64,000 nucleotides of DNA from CAIOYC01 sp964243985 (GCA_964243985.1 CAXTHJ010000006.1:1-64000); one strand, 5' to 3'; positions 51,119-60,808 are shown, counted from the first letter of the stretch. Numbers and translations: made by a program. Notes: generated by a model from the sequence alone, not told the origin.

Positions 51119-52205
51119 TTAGACGGCTTGGCCAACGGGTTCGGCGCCATCCACGGCCGCGATATGTGCGTGAGCGATCGAAACGGCTGTCCCTGGATTT
51201 CGGTCAGCGACCTTGACACGGGCGTGCAGTTGACGCGCCAAGGCTTCGACGATGCTGGTTCCCAAACCCGGCGTGGAGGTCGCCCCAGCTCTGGGCATTC
51301 CGACGCCGTCGTCGTTTACCGAAAGAGTCCAGTTAGGCCCCTGTGACCGATAATCGACTATGATCTTGCCGGCCCGTTCTTCGGGGAAGGCATGCTTCAG
51401 GGCGTTGATCACCAGTTCGGTGACGATCAGGCCAAGGCTGACGGAAACGTCGGCCCCTACCCGGCTGCCGTCGCTGCTCACTTCGATAGATTGCTTTTTG
51501 TGGTCCCGTATCATTGACGCGCCCAAGCTCTGGCATAGCTGACTGAAGTAGGGCCGAAGCTCGACCTCGCCGAGTTGCGCCGTCGCGAGTTGCTTCTGGG
51601 CCGTGGCGATCGACATCACCCTGTTGTGGGCGTCGTTCAGGTGGCTGCGTGTCTCCTCGGACTGCACATTCCGGGCGCTTTGCATAAGAACGCTTGCGAT
51701 AATCTGTAGGCTGTTGGCGACGCGGTGCTGCACCTCCTGAAGTAGAACCGCCTTTTCCCGGAGCAGATCATCTTTTTCCCGGAGCAGATCGTCTTTGACC
51801 TTCTCCGCCAGTCGGGCTTCGGTGATGTCTGAGATGGTCATAAGCAGGCGGGTGACGCCCGCGTCTGCATATAGAAGCTTCTGCACTTTGATCACCAAAC
51901 GTCGGGTGTCTTTCTCATTGGACGTCAGATCGATCTCGTAAGCCTTGATAGCCGCCTGGCCGGAGGCTGTAGCGCTGAGGAGCGAGCGCAATTTGGGCAG
52001 GTCCCATTCTCCCGAACCCATCGCGAATACGGATTTTTCCAGCAACCCCAGCCGACTGAGTGCTAAACGCCTCGCAAAATGAGTCACTGGCCGCAATGAC
52101 ATTCAGGTCGCCGTCGAGAAGGAGAAGGGGCGCATCGGAGGACGCGACCATCGCCATAGACAGACTATCGGCCACGATCGCGTCAGGCGGGGTAGGGATG
52201 GCCAT
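51119..52205 (-). pseudogene. PAS/HWE-type (HisKA_2) sensor kinase, frameshifted
   Basis: From ATG 52205 (GGAAGGG upstream) a PAS start reads LLLLDGDLNVIAASDSFCEA then STQSAGVAGK. A one-base gain in an A5 run (T5 on the + strand, 52034-52038) moves the continuation (SVFAMGSGEWDLPKLRSLL) to another frame. After it come a PAS end, a linker with a doubled heptad KDDLLRE, the His motif LLQEVQHRVANSLQIIAS, and the HATPase with LIVTELVINALKHAF, DDGVGMP and PGLGTSIVEALA. Length 1087 is one over a multiple of three. A start inside the shifted part (52102) would give an N-terminally short, possibly active kinase. It is paired with the receiver at 50706. Confidence 0.8.
51753..51794. repeat. Tandem 21-bp duplication in the kinase linker
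   Basis: Two 21-nt units (51753-51773 and 51774-51794) differ at one base and encode KDDLLRE twice in the coiled-coil linker before the His helix. A duplication of seven residues keeps the heptad phase, so it lengthens the signalling coiled coil by one heptad. Confidence 0.85.
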
Positions 52206-52714
52206 GACTGGCCCTTCCGAAGTGATCCGAGACTCGCGGAGCGAAAGCCATACCGGAAGAATAGGCGAAGCGGAAAACCGCCTAGGGTATAAGCCCAGTA
52301 TCGCAACACTCTAACTAACATAAGGATGCGGATCGTCCGAGTCGCAACCGAACTATTCCCCGCGCAGAGGAACGGAAGGCCGGCCCAGTTATTATCAATA
52401 GGCCGGAGACGTTCAGTCGCCAGCGCCCTACCCGCAAAACGAAAACCATCGCTCCGGGCGAGACGCAAGGTTTGAGTTGGAAGGGAATTTTAGTTGTGAA
52501 ATGGGATAAAGCCGGGCTTTTCAGTGCGATGAACTTCGCTGAGGTTCAAGAATTCGCTCCCGCAGTCGTATCCGATCAAAGGCAGGCCAGTGCTGGGACG
52601 GCCGTATTCGTCGTCGATGATGACTACTTCTCCCGCTCAGGCGCGGCTTGCATCTTGGTAGGCATGGCGATCTCCCTTTTGGGTTACGGTGCAGGCGAAA
52701 TCGCCCCTTGCGGC
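52206..52714. other. Intergenic, no gene recognised
   Basis: About 510 bases between two leftward loci. A rightward frame (52472-52738) reads AVFVVDDDYFSRSG, slightly like a receiver start, but nothing else fits and it runs into the 3' end of pntB, so I leave it uncalled. Confidence 0.4.
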
Positions 52715-54166
52715 TCAGGCGGCGGCGGCGGCGCCTAGTCCCCGCACGCCTTCGATCATCTTCACCAGCACGGTCTGGGCGTCGCCGTAGACCATGTTGC
52801 AGTTGGGGTCGTAGAAGAGGGCGTTGACGATCCCAGAGTAGCCTTTGCCCTGGCCGCGCTTGATCACATAGACCTGCTTGGCCTTGTCGGCGTTCAGGAT
52901 CGGCATGCCGAAGATGGGCGATGACTTGTCGGTTCGCGCCGCTGGATTGACCACGTCGTTGGCGCCGATGACGAGGGCGACGTCGGTGGTGGCGAAATCA
53001 TCGTTGATGTCGTCGAGCTGGAAGATCAGATCATAGGGGACGCCGGCCTCGGCGAGGAGCACGTCCATCTGTCCCGGCATACGGCCGGCCACGGGGTGGA
53101 TGGCGAATTTCACCGAGACCTTGGCGGCCAACAGCAGCTTGACGAACTCGTAGAGCTTCTGTTGGGCCTGGGCGGCGGCGAGGCCGTAGCCTGGGATGAT
53201 AATGACGCTGGAGGCGTAGCGCATCTTAATGGCGGCGTCGGAGGCGTCGACGGCGCGCTCGGTGCCTTTGATCGCGCCGGGCTTCTGCTTCGCCGCCTCG
53301 CCGAAGTTGGTGAAGACGACGTTGGAGACCGACCGGTTCATGGCCTTGGCCATCAGGAGGGTCAGCAGCAGGCCCGCCGCGCCCACCACCATGCCCGCGA
53401 TCATCAGCGCGGGATTCTGCAGGACGAACCCCTCCAGCCCCACGGCCAAGCCGGTCAGGGCGTTGTAGATGTAGATCACCACCGGCATGTCCGCCCCGCC
53501 GATCGGCAAGGTCATGGCGACGCCGAACACCAGGGCGAAAGCGAAGAAGGCGCAAATCCAAGTGACGGGGTAGAACAGCGGCGTCGCGTCGACGATCCCG
53601 CCATAGACGATGACCCCGCCGATGGCGACGGCGACTGCCATCAGGAGCGCATTGAAGACCTGCTGCCCTTTCACCCGCAGGGGCTTTTTGATCACCCCGT
53701 CGAGCTTGGCCCAGGCGATGATTGAGCCGGACATCGACACCGCGCCGATCAGAGCGCCCAGTAAGGTCACCACCAACTCGGTCGCGCCGTGCGTTTTGCC
53801 GCCGAACAGCTCCACCGCGGCGATGCCGCCGGCTGCGCCGCCGCCCATGCCGTTATAGATCGCCACCATCTGGGGCATGGCGGTCATGGCGACCTTGCGT
53901 CCCGCCAGCCAAGCGCCGACGCCGCCGGCCGCCAGGGCAAGGACGGCGAGGGCGATGTTGACCATCAGATGCGGCTTGGCCGCATCCCCGACGCTGAAGA
54001 CATAGAGAAAGCTCGCCACCACCGCCGCGATCATCCCGACGCCCGCGACGCGGATGCCCGAAGGGGCGGTGGCCGGCGACGACATCTGCTTCAGGCCGAA
54101 GAGAAAGAGGAAGGCCACGACGAGATCGACGACGCCGATAAGCAGATTTGGGATAAGGGTGAACAT
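52715..54166 (-). CDS. pntB: NAD(P) transhydrogenase subunit beta
   Basis: Proton-translocating transhydrogenase, 483 residues. The N-terminal two thirds is a bundle of about nine membrane helices (start MFTLIPNLLIGVVDLVVAFL). The C-terminal NADP domain has IIIPGYGLAAAQAQ, FAIHPVAGRMPGQMDVLLAE, DVALVIGANDVVNPAA and RGQGKGYSGIVN. ATG 54166 has GAGGA upstream. It follows pntAB and pntAA. It exchanges NADH and NADPH at the expense of proton motive force. Confidence 0.95.
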   Translation of the reverse strand: MFTLIPNLLIGVVDLVVAFLFLFGLKQMSSPATAPSGIRVAGVGMIAAVVASFLYVFSVGDAAKPHLMVNIALAVLALAAGGVGAWLAGRKVAMTAMPQMVAIYNGMGGGAAGGIAAVELFGGKTHGATELVVTLLGALIGAVSMSGSIIAWAKLDGVIKKPLRVKGQQVFNALLMAVAVAIGGVIVYGGIVDATPLFYPVTWICAFFAFALVFGVAMTLPIGGADMPVVIYIYNALTGLAVGLEGFVLQNPALMIAGMVVGAAGLLLTLLMAKAMNRSVSNVVFTNFGEAAKQKPGAIKGTERAVDASDAAIKMRYASSVIIIPGYGLAAAQAQQKLYEFVKLLLAAKVSVKFAIHPVAGRMPGQMDVLLAEAGVPYDLIFQLDDINDDFATTDVALVIGANDVVNPAARTDKSSPIFGMPILNADKAKQVYVIKRGQGKGYSGIVNALFYDPNCNMVYGDAQTVLVKMIEGVRGLGAAAAA

Positions 54167-54176
54167 GTCGGTGTCC

Positions 54177-54524
54177 TCAACCCTTCTTCGGGTGATGGGA
54201 TTTGGCGCGGCGACGGTGTTTGGCGGGCGCGCCGCTGGTCTTGAACATCGCCAACATGCGGTCTGTGACGGCATAGCCGCCTGCGGCGTTGCCGGCGCCC
54301 AGCAGGACCGCGAAGAACCCAATCCCCTGCTCCAGCGCCGTGCTGGCGTTCAGGAGGGCGAACAGGCCGCCTACCACCACGATGCCGTGGACGAAGTTAG
54401 AGCCCGACATGAGCGGGGTGTGCAGGATCGCCGGCACATTGCCGATGATCACCCACCCCGCAAACCCCGCCAGCATGAAGACGTAAAGGGCCACGAACCC
54501 CGTCATGGTTATATCGAAAGGCAT
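54177..54524 (-). CDS. pntAB: NAD(P) transhydrogenase subunit alpha 2
   Basis: Small membrane subunit, 115 residues. Hydrophobic helices start at MTGFVALYVFMLAGFAGWVI and the characteristic segment HTPLMSGSNFVHGIVVVGG follows. A basic tail ends HPKKG. Split alpha subunits (pntAA plus pntAB) are normal in alphaproteobacteria. ATG 54524 (a GTG precedes it) with GGAGACGG upstream. Confidence 0.93.
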   Translation of the reverse strand: MPFDITMTGFVALYVFMLAGFAGWVIIGNVPAILHTPLMSGSNFVHGIVVVGGLFALLNASTALEQGIGFFAVLLGAGNAAGGYAVTDRMLAMFKTSGAPAKHRRRAKSHHPKKG

Positions 54525-54543
54525 CACCGTCTCCTGGTCGGGT

Positions 54544-55700
54544 TCACGCCGCGTGCGCCGGCAATTTGGGGGCTTTGGACGGTTCAGCCGCCTTGGCTTG
54601 GTCCGGCTCGCACAGCTTGCCGTTGTGGGTGAGAGCGGTTTCGGCCAAGACCTCGTCGGTCCAGTCGATGGTGACGATGTTGTCCTTCATCATCAGGGCG
54701 AGCAGGGCGTACTGGTTCTTGGCGTAAAGCTCGCTGGCGTCTTCACCGAGCAGGGACGGGACGTTCAGGGGCGCGACGATGGTCACGGCGCCGATCTGCA
54801 CCGTCCGGCCGGGCTCGGCGGCCTCGCAGTTGCCGCCGCCGTCCGCCGAAAGATCGACGATCACCGCGCCGGCTTTCATCCCGAAGACCTGCGCCTTGCT
54901 GATCAGCTTGGGCGAGGGTTTTCCAGGGATGGCGGCGGTGGTCACGATCAGATCGGCGCTTTGGATATGTTTGGTGAGGGCGGCGTCGACCTTGGTCTTC
55001 TCCTCAGGGGTCAACGCGCGGGCGTAGCCGCCCTTGCCGGTTGCGTCGACGCCGGTGTCGACGAAGGTCGCGCCGAGGGACAGGGCCTGCTCTTTTGTCT
55101 CGGGGCGGACGTCGTACCCTTCGACCACGGCGCCGAGGCGCTGGGCCGTGGCGATGGCCTCCAGCCCTGCGACGCCGAGCCCCATCACCAAGACCTTGGC
55201 CGGCCCGATCACCCCGGCGGCGGAGGTGATCTTGGGCAGCACACGCGCCATGTGGGTCATGCCGAGGGCGACCCCGTAATAGCCGCCAAGGCCGATTGGC
55301 TGGACAAGGCGTCCATGGACTGCGCCCGTGAAATACGCGGAATGCGCTCCATGGCGAAACAGGTGATCTTCTTCTCCAGAAGCTTCTTCACCAGCTCCGG
55401 CTCGTTCGCCGCATAGACGAAAGAGATCAGGATCGCCCCCGGCTTCATGGCGTCGATCACCGCCAGAGACGGCGGCTGCACGGCCAGCACCACGTCGGCG
55501 TCGGCGACCAGGGCCCGGACGTCGTCCAGGCACGCGACATCCTTGAAGGCGGCGTCCGCCAGCTTGATGGCATCGCCGGCGCCCGACTGCATGTGCAGCT
55601 TGGCGCCCAGCTTGATCAGCTTGGGGACGACCGAGGGGGTCAGGGCCACGCGCCGCTCGTTGGGACGCGTCTCCTTCAGAACGGCGACGTTGACGTACAT
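54544..55700 (-). pseudogene. pntAA: NAD(P) transhydrogenase subunit alpha 1, frameshifted
   Basis: From ATG 55700: MYVNVAVLKETRPNERRVAL, then the family motif AMERIPRISRAQSMDALSSQ. A one-base loss at about 55286-55293 (CCC read as CC on the coding strand) moves the continuation (LGGYYGVALGMTHMARVLP) to another frame. The rest of the NAD domain follows (KVLVMGLGVAGLEAIATAQR, PGKPSPKLISKAQVFGMKAG, ending LPAHAA). Length 1157 fits one missing base. As pntB and pntAB are intact, a true frameshift would inactivate the complex. A base-calling error is a serious alternative. Confidence 0.85.
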
Positions 55701-55799
55701 TGCAAATCCAGACGTTGGGCGGAGAAAGGCGTCTTCGATGGTTGGTCAGGTCGGGCGGAAGCCGCAAAGCCGCGGCCCATCTGAAGCGGACGGCCGGTG

Positions 55800-57182
55800 C
55801 TAGTGCGGCGCTTCCATGGTCACGGTGCGGACCAATTTCTTGTTGACGAATTCCTGGATGCCCATGCCGCCAAGCTCACGCCCGTAACCGGAGTTCTTGA
55901 TGCCGCCAAAGGGCAGTTCCGGATCGGACCAGTCGATGTTGTTGATGAACATCATGCCGGTCTCGACGCGACTGGCCACGCGCTTGCCGCGCGCGACGTC
56001 CTTGGTCCAGACCGAGCCGCCCAGACCGAAGTCGCTGTCGTTGGCCAAAGCGATGGCCGCGTCTTCGTCCTTGACCGGAAAAAAGGACGCCACCGGGCCG
56101 AAGAACTCGTCGCGGAAGGCGGGGTTTTGCGGCTTGATGTCGGTCAGGATGGTGGGCTGCATATAGGAGCCCGGCCGGTCGATCCGTTTGCCGCCCATGA
56201 CGAGCCTGGCGCCGTGGGCGACGGCGTCATCGACCTGCTTTAGGAGTCCCACCAAGGCCGCTTCGCTGGACAGGGGGCCGAGCGTCGTCTTCTCGTCCAG
56301 GGGGTTGCCGGCCTTCAAGGCCTCCAAGGCCGCCTGAAACTTCACCAGGAACTTGTCGGCCAGCGCCTCGACCACGATGAACCGCTTGGCGGCGCAGCAG
56401 GTCTGGCCCGCGTTATACATCCGGCCCCAAACCGCCCATTTGATCGTGTGATCGAGGTCGGCGTCTTCCAGCACGATGAAGGCGTCGCTGCCGCCAAGCT
56501 CCATGGACGAGACCTTGACGTTGCGCCCGGCCGCGGCCGCCATGGTCCGCCCCGCGGCGACGCTACCGGTCAGGGCAACGCCCTTGATGCGCGGGTCATC
56601 GATGATGCGGTCAGACTGCTCGTGGGAGATCAGAAGGTTGGTGTAAAGGCCGACCGGAGCCCCCGCCTCGATCAACAGCTTCTCGAAGGCGATGGCGCAT
56701 TGGGGCACGATGCCGGCGTGCTTCACTACCAGCACGTTGCCCGCCATCAGGTGCGGCCCGGCGATGCGGGCAAGTTGGTAGTAGGGGAAATTCCAGGGTT
56801 CGACGCAGAAGATCACGCCGAGCGGGCTGAATTCCATGTGTGCCTCGCCCACAGTCGGGTTGAGCTTGACCGGGGCGAGGAAACGCTCGGCGTTCTTGGC
56901 GTAGTAGGCGAGGATGCGGGAACTGAACTCCACCTCGCCCCGCGCTTCGCCGATCCGCTTGCCCATTTCCAAAGTCATGGTGTGGGCGAAGGCGTCGGCC
57001 TTGGCGTGCAGGATTTCGGCAGCCTTGAAGATGATCGCGGCCCGGTCGGCGTAGCTCTTATGCCGCCAGCTTTCAAAACAGGCCTGGGCGGTGGCGAGCT
57101 TGGTTTCGAACTGGAGATCGCTGATGTCGTCGAACGACTTGATCAGCTTGCCGTCGAACGGGCTGAGGCTCTGGTAGGTCAT
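55800..57182 (-). CDS. NAD(P)-dependent aldehyde (succinate-semialdehyde-type) dehydrogenase, 460 aa
   Basis: Family marks are EPWNFPYYQLAR, GVALTGSVAAGRTMAA, SSMELGGSDAFIVLED (Glu), YNAGQTCCAAKRFIV (Cys), FFGPVASFFPVKDEDAA and PFGGIKNSGYGRELGGMGI. The start ATG 57182 (MTYQSLSPFDGKLI) is chosen because the longer frame upstream is low-quality sequence. It lies between pntAA and an alcohol dehydrogenase in the same direction. It probably oxidises a short-chain aldehyde to the acid, feeding the NADH/NADPH pool balanced by Pnt. Confidence 0.92.
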   Translation of the reverse strand: MTYQSLSPFDGKLIKSFDDISDLQFETKLATAQACFESWRHKSYADRAAIIFKAAEILHAKADAFAHTMTLEMGKRIGEARGEVEFSSRILAYYAKNAERFLAPVKLNPTVGEAHMEFSPLGVIFCVEPWNFPYYQLARIAGPHLMAGNVLVVKHAGIVPQCAIAFEKLLIEAGAPVGLYTNLLISHEQSDRIIDDPRIKGVALTGSVAAGRTMAAAAGRNVKVSSMELGGSDAFIVLEDADLDHTIKWAVWGRMYNAGQTCCAAKRFIVVEALADKFLVKFQAALEALKAGNPLDEKTTLGPLSSEAALVGLLKQVDDAVAHGARLVMGGKRIDRPGSYMQPTILTDIKPQNPAFRDEFFGPVASFFPVKDEDAAIALANDSDFGLGGSVWTKDVARGKRVASRVETGMMFINNIDWSDPELPFGGIKNSGYGRELGGMGIQEFVNKKLVRTVTMEAPH

Positions 57183-57244
57183 GACTAAACGTACTTTCCG
57201 ATTTTCATCACGCGAGGGGTCCGCGCGGTGTCGCGTCGCGTCGG

Positions 57245-58313
57245 CTAGACTTCGATGATCACTTTCAGCGCCTTGGTCTCCGCCGCGCTGGCGAAGGTGT
57301 CGTAGGCGTCGAGGATCTGTTCGAATTTGAAATGGTGGGTGATCAACCGCGCCGGATCGATCTTCTTGGAGAGCACGGTTTTCAACAGTAGGGGCGTGCT
57401 CTCGGTGTCCACCAACCGCGTGGTGATGGTGATGTTCTGGGACCACAAGAGTTCCAGGTGAAGGTCGGCCTTCTGGCCATGGACTCCGATATTGGCGATC
57501 ACGCCGCCGGGGCCGACGATGTCCTGACAGAGTTGGAAGGTGACCGGAAGTCCCACGGCCTCGATGGCCGTATCGACGCCCCTGCTATCGACGAGATCCA
57601 TCACAGCCTTGGCCGCCTTCCCGTCTCGGCTGTTGATCGTTTGCGTGGCGCCGAACTGGCGGGCCACCGCGAGACGGTTATCGTCCAGATCAATCATGAT
57701 GATTTCAGCGGGCGCGTAGAACTGCGCCGTCAGAAGCGCGGCCAAGCTGATTGGTCCCGCCCCGACAATAGCGACCGTTGAACCCGGCGCGACCTTTCCG
57801 TTCAGGACCCCGCATTCAAAGCCGGTCGGAAGGATGTCGCTCAACATAACGAGGGCGTCTTCGTCATAGCCCTTTTGGATCGGGTACAAGCTGGTCTCGG
57901 CGTGCGGAATCCGGACGTACTCCGCCTGGGTTCCGTCGATCGTATTGCCGAGAATCCAGCCCCCGGTTTCGCAGTGGGAGAACATGCCTCGCCGACAGTA
58001 ATCGCATTTGCCGCATGAGGAGATGCAGGAGATCAGCACGCGGTCGCCCGGATAGAGGTTGGTCACCCCCTCGCCGACTTTGTAGATAACGCCCACGCCC
58101 TCATGGCCCAAGACGCGCCCCGGCTCGCAGGTCGCCACATCGCCTTTCAGAATATGCAGGTCCGTGCCGCAGATAGTGGTCTTGACCATCTTCACGACCG
58201 CGTCGCCTGCGCGGCGCCTTCGGGCTTCTGACCGGCGGACGGCCGTGGATTTCTGGGATGGGTCGTTCTTCCACGCCCTTCTGGCCGGAGCCGTTGTAGA
58301 CAAACGCCATCAT
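57245..58313 (-). pseudogene. Zn-dependent alcohol dehydrogenase with a disrupted N-terminal region
   Basis: From ATG 58313 the frame starts MMAFVYNGSGQKGVEERPIP, as expected. Between about 58200 and 58260 it enters an Arg-rich stretch (HGRPPVRSPKAPRR) absent from relatives, and the family sequence resumes one frame away (GDAVVKMVKTTICGTDLHIL). The rest is complete: GHEGVGVIYKVGEGV, structural zinc cysteines in ISSCGKCDYCRRGMFSHC, and IVGAGPISLAALLTAQFY. The net change is a small insertion plus a frame change. Translation from a later start (58303 frame) would give a protein lacking the true N-terminal strand. Functional state unclear. Confidence 0.75.
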
Positions 58314-58558
58314 TGTCGGCGCACCGCTTGTCGAGCGTGTTGTGCGAGCCATCGCTAGGGCGTCATCGGGCATTGGGCCGCTCCATATTTTCGTGATGGA
58401 ACAGGGTAAGCCTTGGTCGGCGCCGGCCGATAGCATCGGAAACTACTCAACTGCCCGGAAGAGTGCTCCGCCTGAGTAGTTTCCGATTCCTGACGAACGT
58501 GCGCTCCAGGTTCAGGGTGAGGACCTCAACAGCCTTCGGCAAACATCCTGGAACGCCC

Positions 58559-59317
58559 ATGTTACGCGCAGCATCAGACCTGAATGGCTATTCGATCGCC
58601 GCCAACGACGGCCTGATAGGGCATGTGAGCGACGTCCTCTTCGATGACGACAGCTGGCTGGTCCGTTGGGTCGTAGTGGAGACGGGCGACTGGCTTGCCG
58701 ACCGCAAGGTCCTGCTGCCGCCCTCCGTGTTGGGACACATCGACCCCGCGCGCCACGAATTTTCCGTCAAATTGGATCGTCTCCAGGTCAAGGAGAGCCC
58801 AGACATCGACACTGATAAATCGGTGTCCCGGCAGATGGAGACCAACGTCTACGATTACTACGGTTGGACGCCCTATTGGGGCACGGGCTTTTACATGGAA
58901 GGCGGCGGCTATATCGGCGGGGCGATGGGGGCGCCCTATTTTGAGTCGAGAGACCACGTCGCAAAAGACGGTGAAGACCATTCACTGGATGATATTCACC
59001 TGCGCAGTGTTCAGGCTGTAACAGATTACCATCTCCACGCCGCTGACGGCGACATCGGCCACGTGCAGGACTTTCTAGTGGAAGACGCGGATTGGAGCGT
59101 CCGCTACCTCATCGTCGAAACGACGAACTGGTGGCCTGGAAAGAAGGTTCTGATCTCTCCGCAGTCGGTGCGAAAGATCGAGTGGTCCGACAGGTTGGTC
59201 CACATCAACGTCGATTGCCAAAAGGTCAAAGACAGTCCGACTTACGATACGCCGGTGAAGATCGATCGAGCCTACGCCCGGCGCTTCAACAACTACTACG
59301 CCGATGTCATTTCTTAA
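58559..59317 (+). CDS. PRC-barrel domain protein with two repeats, 252 aa
   Basis: Two copies of a PRC-barrel unit: LNGYSIAANDGLIGHVSDVLF then WLVRWVVVETGDWL, and later DYHLHAADGDIGHVQDFLVE then WSVRYLIVETTNWW. A Gly/Tyr-rich linker lies between (YYGWTPYWGTGFYMEGGGYI). ATG 58559 chosen; an earlier in-frame start at 58463 adds an Arg/Ser-rich leader. No signal peptide. PRC-barrel proteins of this type are common near stress and fermentation genes; function unknown. Confidence 0.88.
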   Translation: MLRAASDLNGYSIAANDGLIGHVSDVLFDDDSWLVRWVVVETGDWLADRKVLLPPSVLGHIDPARHEFSVKLDRLQVKESPDIDTDKSVSRQMETNVYDYYGWTPYWGTGFYMEGGGYIGGAMGAPYFESRDHVAKDGEDHSLDDIHLRSVQAVTDYHLHAADGDIGHVQDFLVEDADWSVRYLIVETTNWWPGKKVLISPQSVRKIEWSDRLVHINVDCQKVKDSPTYDTPVKIDRAYARRFNNYYADVIS

Positions 59318-59330
59318 GCGCGGCGTTGAC

Positions 59331-59825
59331 ATGACTCGCCCTAAAACAGGCTCGCAACTTTCCTCGAAATATAACGCCTTCCTCCACTTCCCTCTGTGGG
59401 AAGAAAACAATGGGATGCCGCTCAGCATTCTTTCGGCGCTTGCAAGGCTGGATGTCGATCCCTGGCAGGAAGCCGAAGCGCTTTCTCAACTGCCTAAGGA
59501 CTCGGCCTTCCAAAGGCTCGCTTTATTGCTTCAAAGGCTTCCGGGTAAAGCACCGCTGCAGCCTGAACTGGAGACAATCTGTCAACGTTCGACCGGCCTT
59601 TTGCCCCGTCTCAGTCCTGAACCCACATTGCAATCCGGCATAGCCGCTACGCCACGGGCGCGCTTTTGGTCTTTCGCGACAAGCTCGTTTTTCTTTGGCG
59701 TGGTCTACCTGGTGACATTCAGCCTGATGCAGGCTCATCAGCCTTCCGACAAAGACAGGTCTTTGGCGGTTTCCGCACCCATGAGAGCGCAAACGTTCGG
59801 GCACGTCCTAGGGCCAGCTCACTGA
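59331..59825 (+). CDS. Hypothetical protein with one C-terminal membrane segment, 164 aa
   Basis: Starts MTRPKTGSQLSSKYNAFLHF at 59331; an ATG at 59304 overlapping the PRC-barrel gene is possible. The middle part NGMPLSILSALARLDVDPWQ and EAEALSQLPKDSAFQRLALL is well ordered and resembles conserved proteins seen in this kind of gene group. A hydrophobic helix follows (SFFFGVVYLVTFSLM). Its stop overlaps the ATG of the next gene (TGATG). No named family. Probably co-transcribed with the PRC-barrel and alcohol dehydrogenase genes. Confidence 0.72.
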   Translation: MTRPKTGSQLSSKYNAFLHFPLWEENNGMPLSILSALARLDVDPWQEAEALSQLPKDSAFQRLALLLQRLPGKAPLQPELETICQRSTGLLPRLSPEPTLQSGIAATPRARFWSFATSSFFFGVVYLVTFSLMQAHQPSDKDRSLAVSAPMRAQTFGHVLGPAH

Positions 59826-60808
59826 TGCAGGCCATGGTTTTGAACAAAGTCGGCGGACCGCTTCAGTGGACCGAATTGCCTGATCGTCAGCCGGGGCCGG
59901 ATCAGATCAGAGTGAGGATCACGGCCTGTGGCGTATGCAGGACGGACCTGCATGTGCTCGACGGCGAGCTGCCGGACCCGCATTTCCCGATCATTCCCGG
60001 TCACGAAATCGTCGGTCGTATCGACGCCATTGGCGCTGGCGTGTCGGGACTCAAGATCGGCGAGCGGGTGGGCATTCCTTGGCTCGGTCACACCTGCGGC
60101 GTCTGCCCCTACTGCATCGAGCATCGCGAGAACCTTTGCGACCATCCGCTTTTCACCGGGTTCACCCGTGACGGCGGCTTTGCGACGGCCACCATAGCGG
60201 ACGCCCGCTTTGCCTTTCCGCTTGGTGAAATCGGCGATGACATTGCTCCCGCGCCCCTGCTCTGCGCCGGCCTAATAGGCTGGCGGTCGCTGGTGATGGC
60301 GGGGGAAGGAAAGACCCTCGGCATCTATGGATTCGGCGCGGCCGGACACATCGTCGCTTAAGTCGCCAAGGGGCAGGGACGGTCGGTGTTCGCCTTCACC
60401 CGCCCTGGCGATATCGCAACGCAGGCCTTCGCGCGAAGCCTCGGCGCCGTCTGGGCGGGCGGTTCGGACGAGGCGCCGCCGGAATTGCTGGACGCCGCTA
60501 TCATCTACGCCGTCGATGGCGCTCTTGTGCCCGCCGCGTTGCAGGCGCTTCGCAAAGGTGGCCGCCTCGTCTGCGCCGGCATCCACATGAGCGATATTCC
60601 GGGATTCCCCTATGCCTCGCTTTGGGAAGAGCGCGAGATCGTGTCTGTCGCCAATCTGACCCGGCAGGATGGTCTCGACTTCCTCAAGCTCGCGCCCGAG
60701 ATCGGCCTCGTCACCAAGACAACGCCGTACGCGTTGAAGGACGCCAATCAGGCCCTGGCCGATCTGCGCGCCGGCCGGTTCGAGGGGGCCGCGGTCCTCG
60801 TGCCTTAG
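59825..60808 (+). pseudogene. Zn-dependent alcohol dehydrogenase interrupted by an in-frame TAA
   Basis: From ATG 59825: MQAMVLNKVGGPLQW, ITACGVCRTDLHVLDGELPD (catalytic Cys), PGHEIVGRIDAIGAGV, and zinc cysteines in GHTCGVCPYCIEHRENLC. After YGFGAAGHIVA a TAA (60359-60361) stands where relatives have Gln, consistent with CAA to TAA. The frame then continues normally (VAKGQGRSVFAFTRPGDIA through RAGRFEGAAVLVP) to 60808. Apart from that codon the gene is complete (327 residues). Its end overlaps the acetate kinase 3' end on the other strand by 4 nt. Confidence 0.82.

Noticed and set aside
52472..52738. Rightward frame with AVFVVDDDYFSRSG resembling a receiver start
   Set aside because: The resemblance is limited to a few acidic residues, the rest does not follow the fold, and it ends inside pntB antisense.
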